A DNA stretch of 64,000 bases from positions 62,001-126,000 of the forward strand of contig NZ_NWTI01000018.1 of the NCBI RefSeq assembly GCF_002531575.1, read 5' to 3'. The notes under the pieces are model-generated. The model was not told where the DNA came from. It was given only the letters and a program-made list of their open reading frames with translations, and searched no databases. Source of the stretch: Bradyrhizobium sp. Y36. Its GTDB lineage: Bacteria > Pseudomonadota > Alphaproteobacteria > Rhizobiales > Xanthobacteraceae. Shown here piece by piece: positions 62,635 through 64,000 of the stretch; position 1 is the stretch's first letter, and each line of letters starts with the position of its first letter. Made by a program: the position numbers and the translations under genes.

Positions 62635-64000
62635 ATGGCTGTTGCAACTTACGGTTCTGAAAACGCGCACACGCTGTCGTCGACGCGGGGTAACGCTCTT
62701 CAGAGGCCATTCCAGATCGTCGTCATGGCTGCTGACTTTCTGCTGATCCTGTTGAGCTATGCTGCCGGGTCTTCGCTGTACGGAGCGGCCGTCGCTTCGC
62801 CCGCCGACAGTGCTTCGGTGGGAGCCGGCTTGTTCGTCGGCGTGGTGTTCGTCGCGGTCGCCTATTTCCGCGACGTCTATGCCACGCATCGCCTGCTCAA
62901 CGTGGTCTGGCAGCTTCGAAAGGCGGTGTTGATCTGGCTGACGTCGTTGACGATCCTGGCGGTTGCGGCCTTTCTGCTGAAATCAACGGACAATCTGTCC
63001 CGGGGCACCGTCATCGTCTTCGCCGTGATCGGCGGAGTTGGCCTGATCAGCCTCCGCTTCGTCTGGCAGGCGGTGTTCGGCACCAGCTTTGCGCGAAGCC
63101 GGCTGGTCGATCGCAAGGTGATCCTGCTCAGCCTCAAGCCGCTCGACTTCACCTCGAGCCGGTTCAAGGACCTGCGGCGGAACGGCTTCGACGTCATGCG
63201 CCATTTCGTGCTTGGCACCGAGCGGGACGACGGCCACTGGGAACGGCAGATTCGCGATGTAATCCGTCAGTCGCGCTCGGCCGACGTCGACGAATATCTG
63301 CTTGCGATCGACTGGAACGAGTTGCCCATGCTCCGCAAGCTGAGCCCATATCTGCGCGCCGTCCCGCAGCCCATCCGCCTGCTGCCGGACGATTCGGTCG
63401 CTGATCTGGTGGCCCGTCCGTTTCTGCCGGTCAGTGGAACCGTCGCGGTCGAAATCCAGCGGCCGCCGCTCACCATTCTCGAGCGGTTGCAGAAGCGCTG
63501 TCTCGACGTCGGCGTGGCCACGTTCGCGCTCGTGATGCTGACGCCGCTGCTGCTGACGGTTGCATTGCTGATCAAGCTGGATTCCCCGGGAGCCGTCATA
63601 TTCCGCCAGTCGCGGCGTGGCTTCAACGGCCGGCCGTTCGAGATCTGGAAGTTCCGCAGCATGACCGTCTGCGAGAACGGCGAAACGATTGCCCAGGCGA
63701 CCAAGAGGGATGCCCGGGTCACCAAGATCGGGCGTTTCCTGCGCATGACCAGCATCGACGAGCTGCCGCAGCTCTGGAACGTGCTGCGCGGAGACATGTC
63801 ACTGGTTGGCCCACGTCCCCATGCGCTGGCCCATGACAACTACTATGACGAGCTCATCAGCAAATACGTCTACCGGCATCACATGAAGCCGGGCCTGACC
63901 GGCTGGGCCCAGGTGAACGGGTTCAGAGGGGAAACGCCGACGATCGATCTGATGGAGAAGCGGGTCGAATACGACGTCTGGTACGTCAGCAATTGGAGCA
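62635..64000 (+). CDS. Polyprenyl-phosphate sugar phosphotransferase, second copy (cut by window end)
   Basis: The first 455 residues of an enzyme of the same type as 21675-23174. Membrane segments lie at about 28-50, 60-80, 100-120 and 125-145, and another at about 290-312. The sugar transferase domain has KRCLDVGVATFAL, VIFRQSRRGFNG, WKFRSMTV, TSIDELPQLWNVLRGDMSLVGPRP and RHHMKPGLTGWAQVNG. AGAGG lies about six bases before the ATG at 62635. It should prime a second polysaccharide on undecaprenyl phosphate. Only about 30 residues are missing at the right edge. The frame was read directly from the sequence. Confidence 0.92.
   Translation, partial: MAVATYGSENAHTLSSTRGNALQRPFQIVVMAADFLLILLSYAAGSSLYGAAVASPADSASVGAGLFVGVVFVAVAYFRDVYATHRLLNVVWQLRKAVLIWLTSLTILAVAAFLLKSTDNLSRGTVIVFAVIGGVGLISLRFVWQAVFGTSFARSRLVDRKVILLSLKPLDFTSSRFKDLRRNGFDVMRHFVLGTERDDGHWERQIRDVIRQSRSADVDEYLLAIDWNELPMLRKLSPYLRAVPQPIRLLPDDSVADLVARPFLPVSGTVAVEIQRPPLTILERLQKRCLDVGVATFALVMLTPLLLTVALLIKLDSPGAVIFRQSRRGFNGRPFEIWKFRSMTVCENGETIAQATKRDARVTKIGRFLRMTSIDELPQLWNVLRGDMSLVGPRPHALAHDNYYDELISKYVYRHHMKPGLTGWAQVNGFRGETPTIDLMEKRVEYDVWYVSNWS

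Overview
The window reads as chromosomal DNA of a high-GC alphaproteobacterium, most likely a Bradyrhizobium or close relative. This rests on strong G/C third-position bias, bacterial transglutaminase-like cysteine proteases, colanic-acid-like polysaccharide enzymes and the style of the small secreted proteins. The genus is an inference from family knowledge and was not tested. No rRNA, tRNA, CRISPR array or intact insertion sequence was seen.

Region 1 (about 1-29,500) is an exopolysaccharide (EPS) locus of the Wzx/Wzy type. The conserved left part holds a metallophosphoesterase, a transglutaminase-like protease, two O-antigen-polymerase-like membrane proteins, the outer-membrane export lipoprotein (Wza type), several small secreted proteins and a Wzz/BY-kinase (Wzc type). 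Then comes a visibly AT-richer block (about 11,070-21,670). It consists of a rightward operon (two unknown secreted proteins, flippase, second or third polymerase, pectate-lyase-fold protein) facing a leftward operon (WcaJ-type priming transferase, methyltransferase, WcaF-type acetyltransferase, three glycosyltransferases). The two operons meet tail to tail with a 20-base overlap. To the right lie an orphan periplasmic binding protein, GDP-fucose synthase, a WcaI/WbuB-type glycosyltransferase and GDP-mannose 4,6-dehydratase. Together they predict a fucose-containing, acetylated heteropolysaccharide built on a lipid carrier, flipped, polymerised and exported under tyrosine-kinase control.

Region 2 (about 29,500-44,600) starts with a degraded-looking stretch holding an HNH-like fragment. 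A compact nonribosomal peptide synthetase (NRPS) cluster follows: a DMT-family exporter, an MHS-type MFS transporter and a PCMT-like methyltransferase, all divergent from NRPS 1 (acyl-CoA-ligase-like A, T, C, A, T), an SsuD-like flavin monooxygenase, and NRPS 2 (C, A, T, thioesterase). The A domain of NRPS 2 reads as glycine-activating. The amino-acid A domain of NRPS 1 lacks the usual Asp235 and has a code I cannot assign. The expected product is a short acyl-X-Gly compound.

Region 3 (about 44,650-59,900) holds a LuxR-type regulator, a long non-coding interval with three perfect palindromes and a 19-codon leader reading frame with a strong Shine-Dalgarno, and then a single 13.1-kb gene for a 4366-residue RTX/VCBS repeat protein. 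That protein is built from four near-equal super-repeats and is probably secreted by a type I system encoded elsewhere.

Region 4 (about 60,000-64,000) has small secreted or membrane proteins, a second 245-residue metallophosphoesterase and a second polyprenyl sugar-phosphate transferase cut by the window end. It looks like the start of another polysaccharide locus, paralogous to the first.
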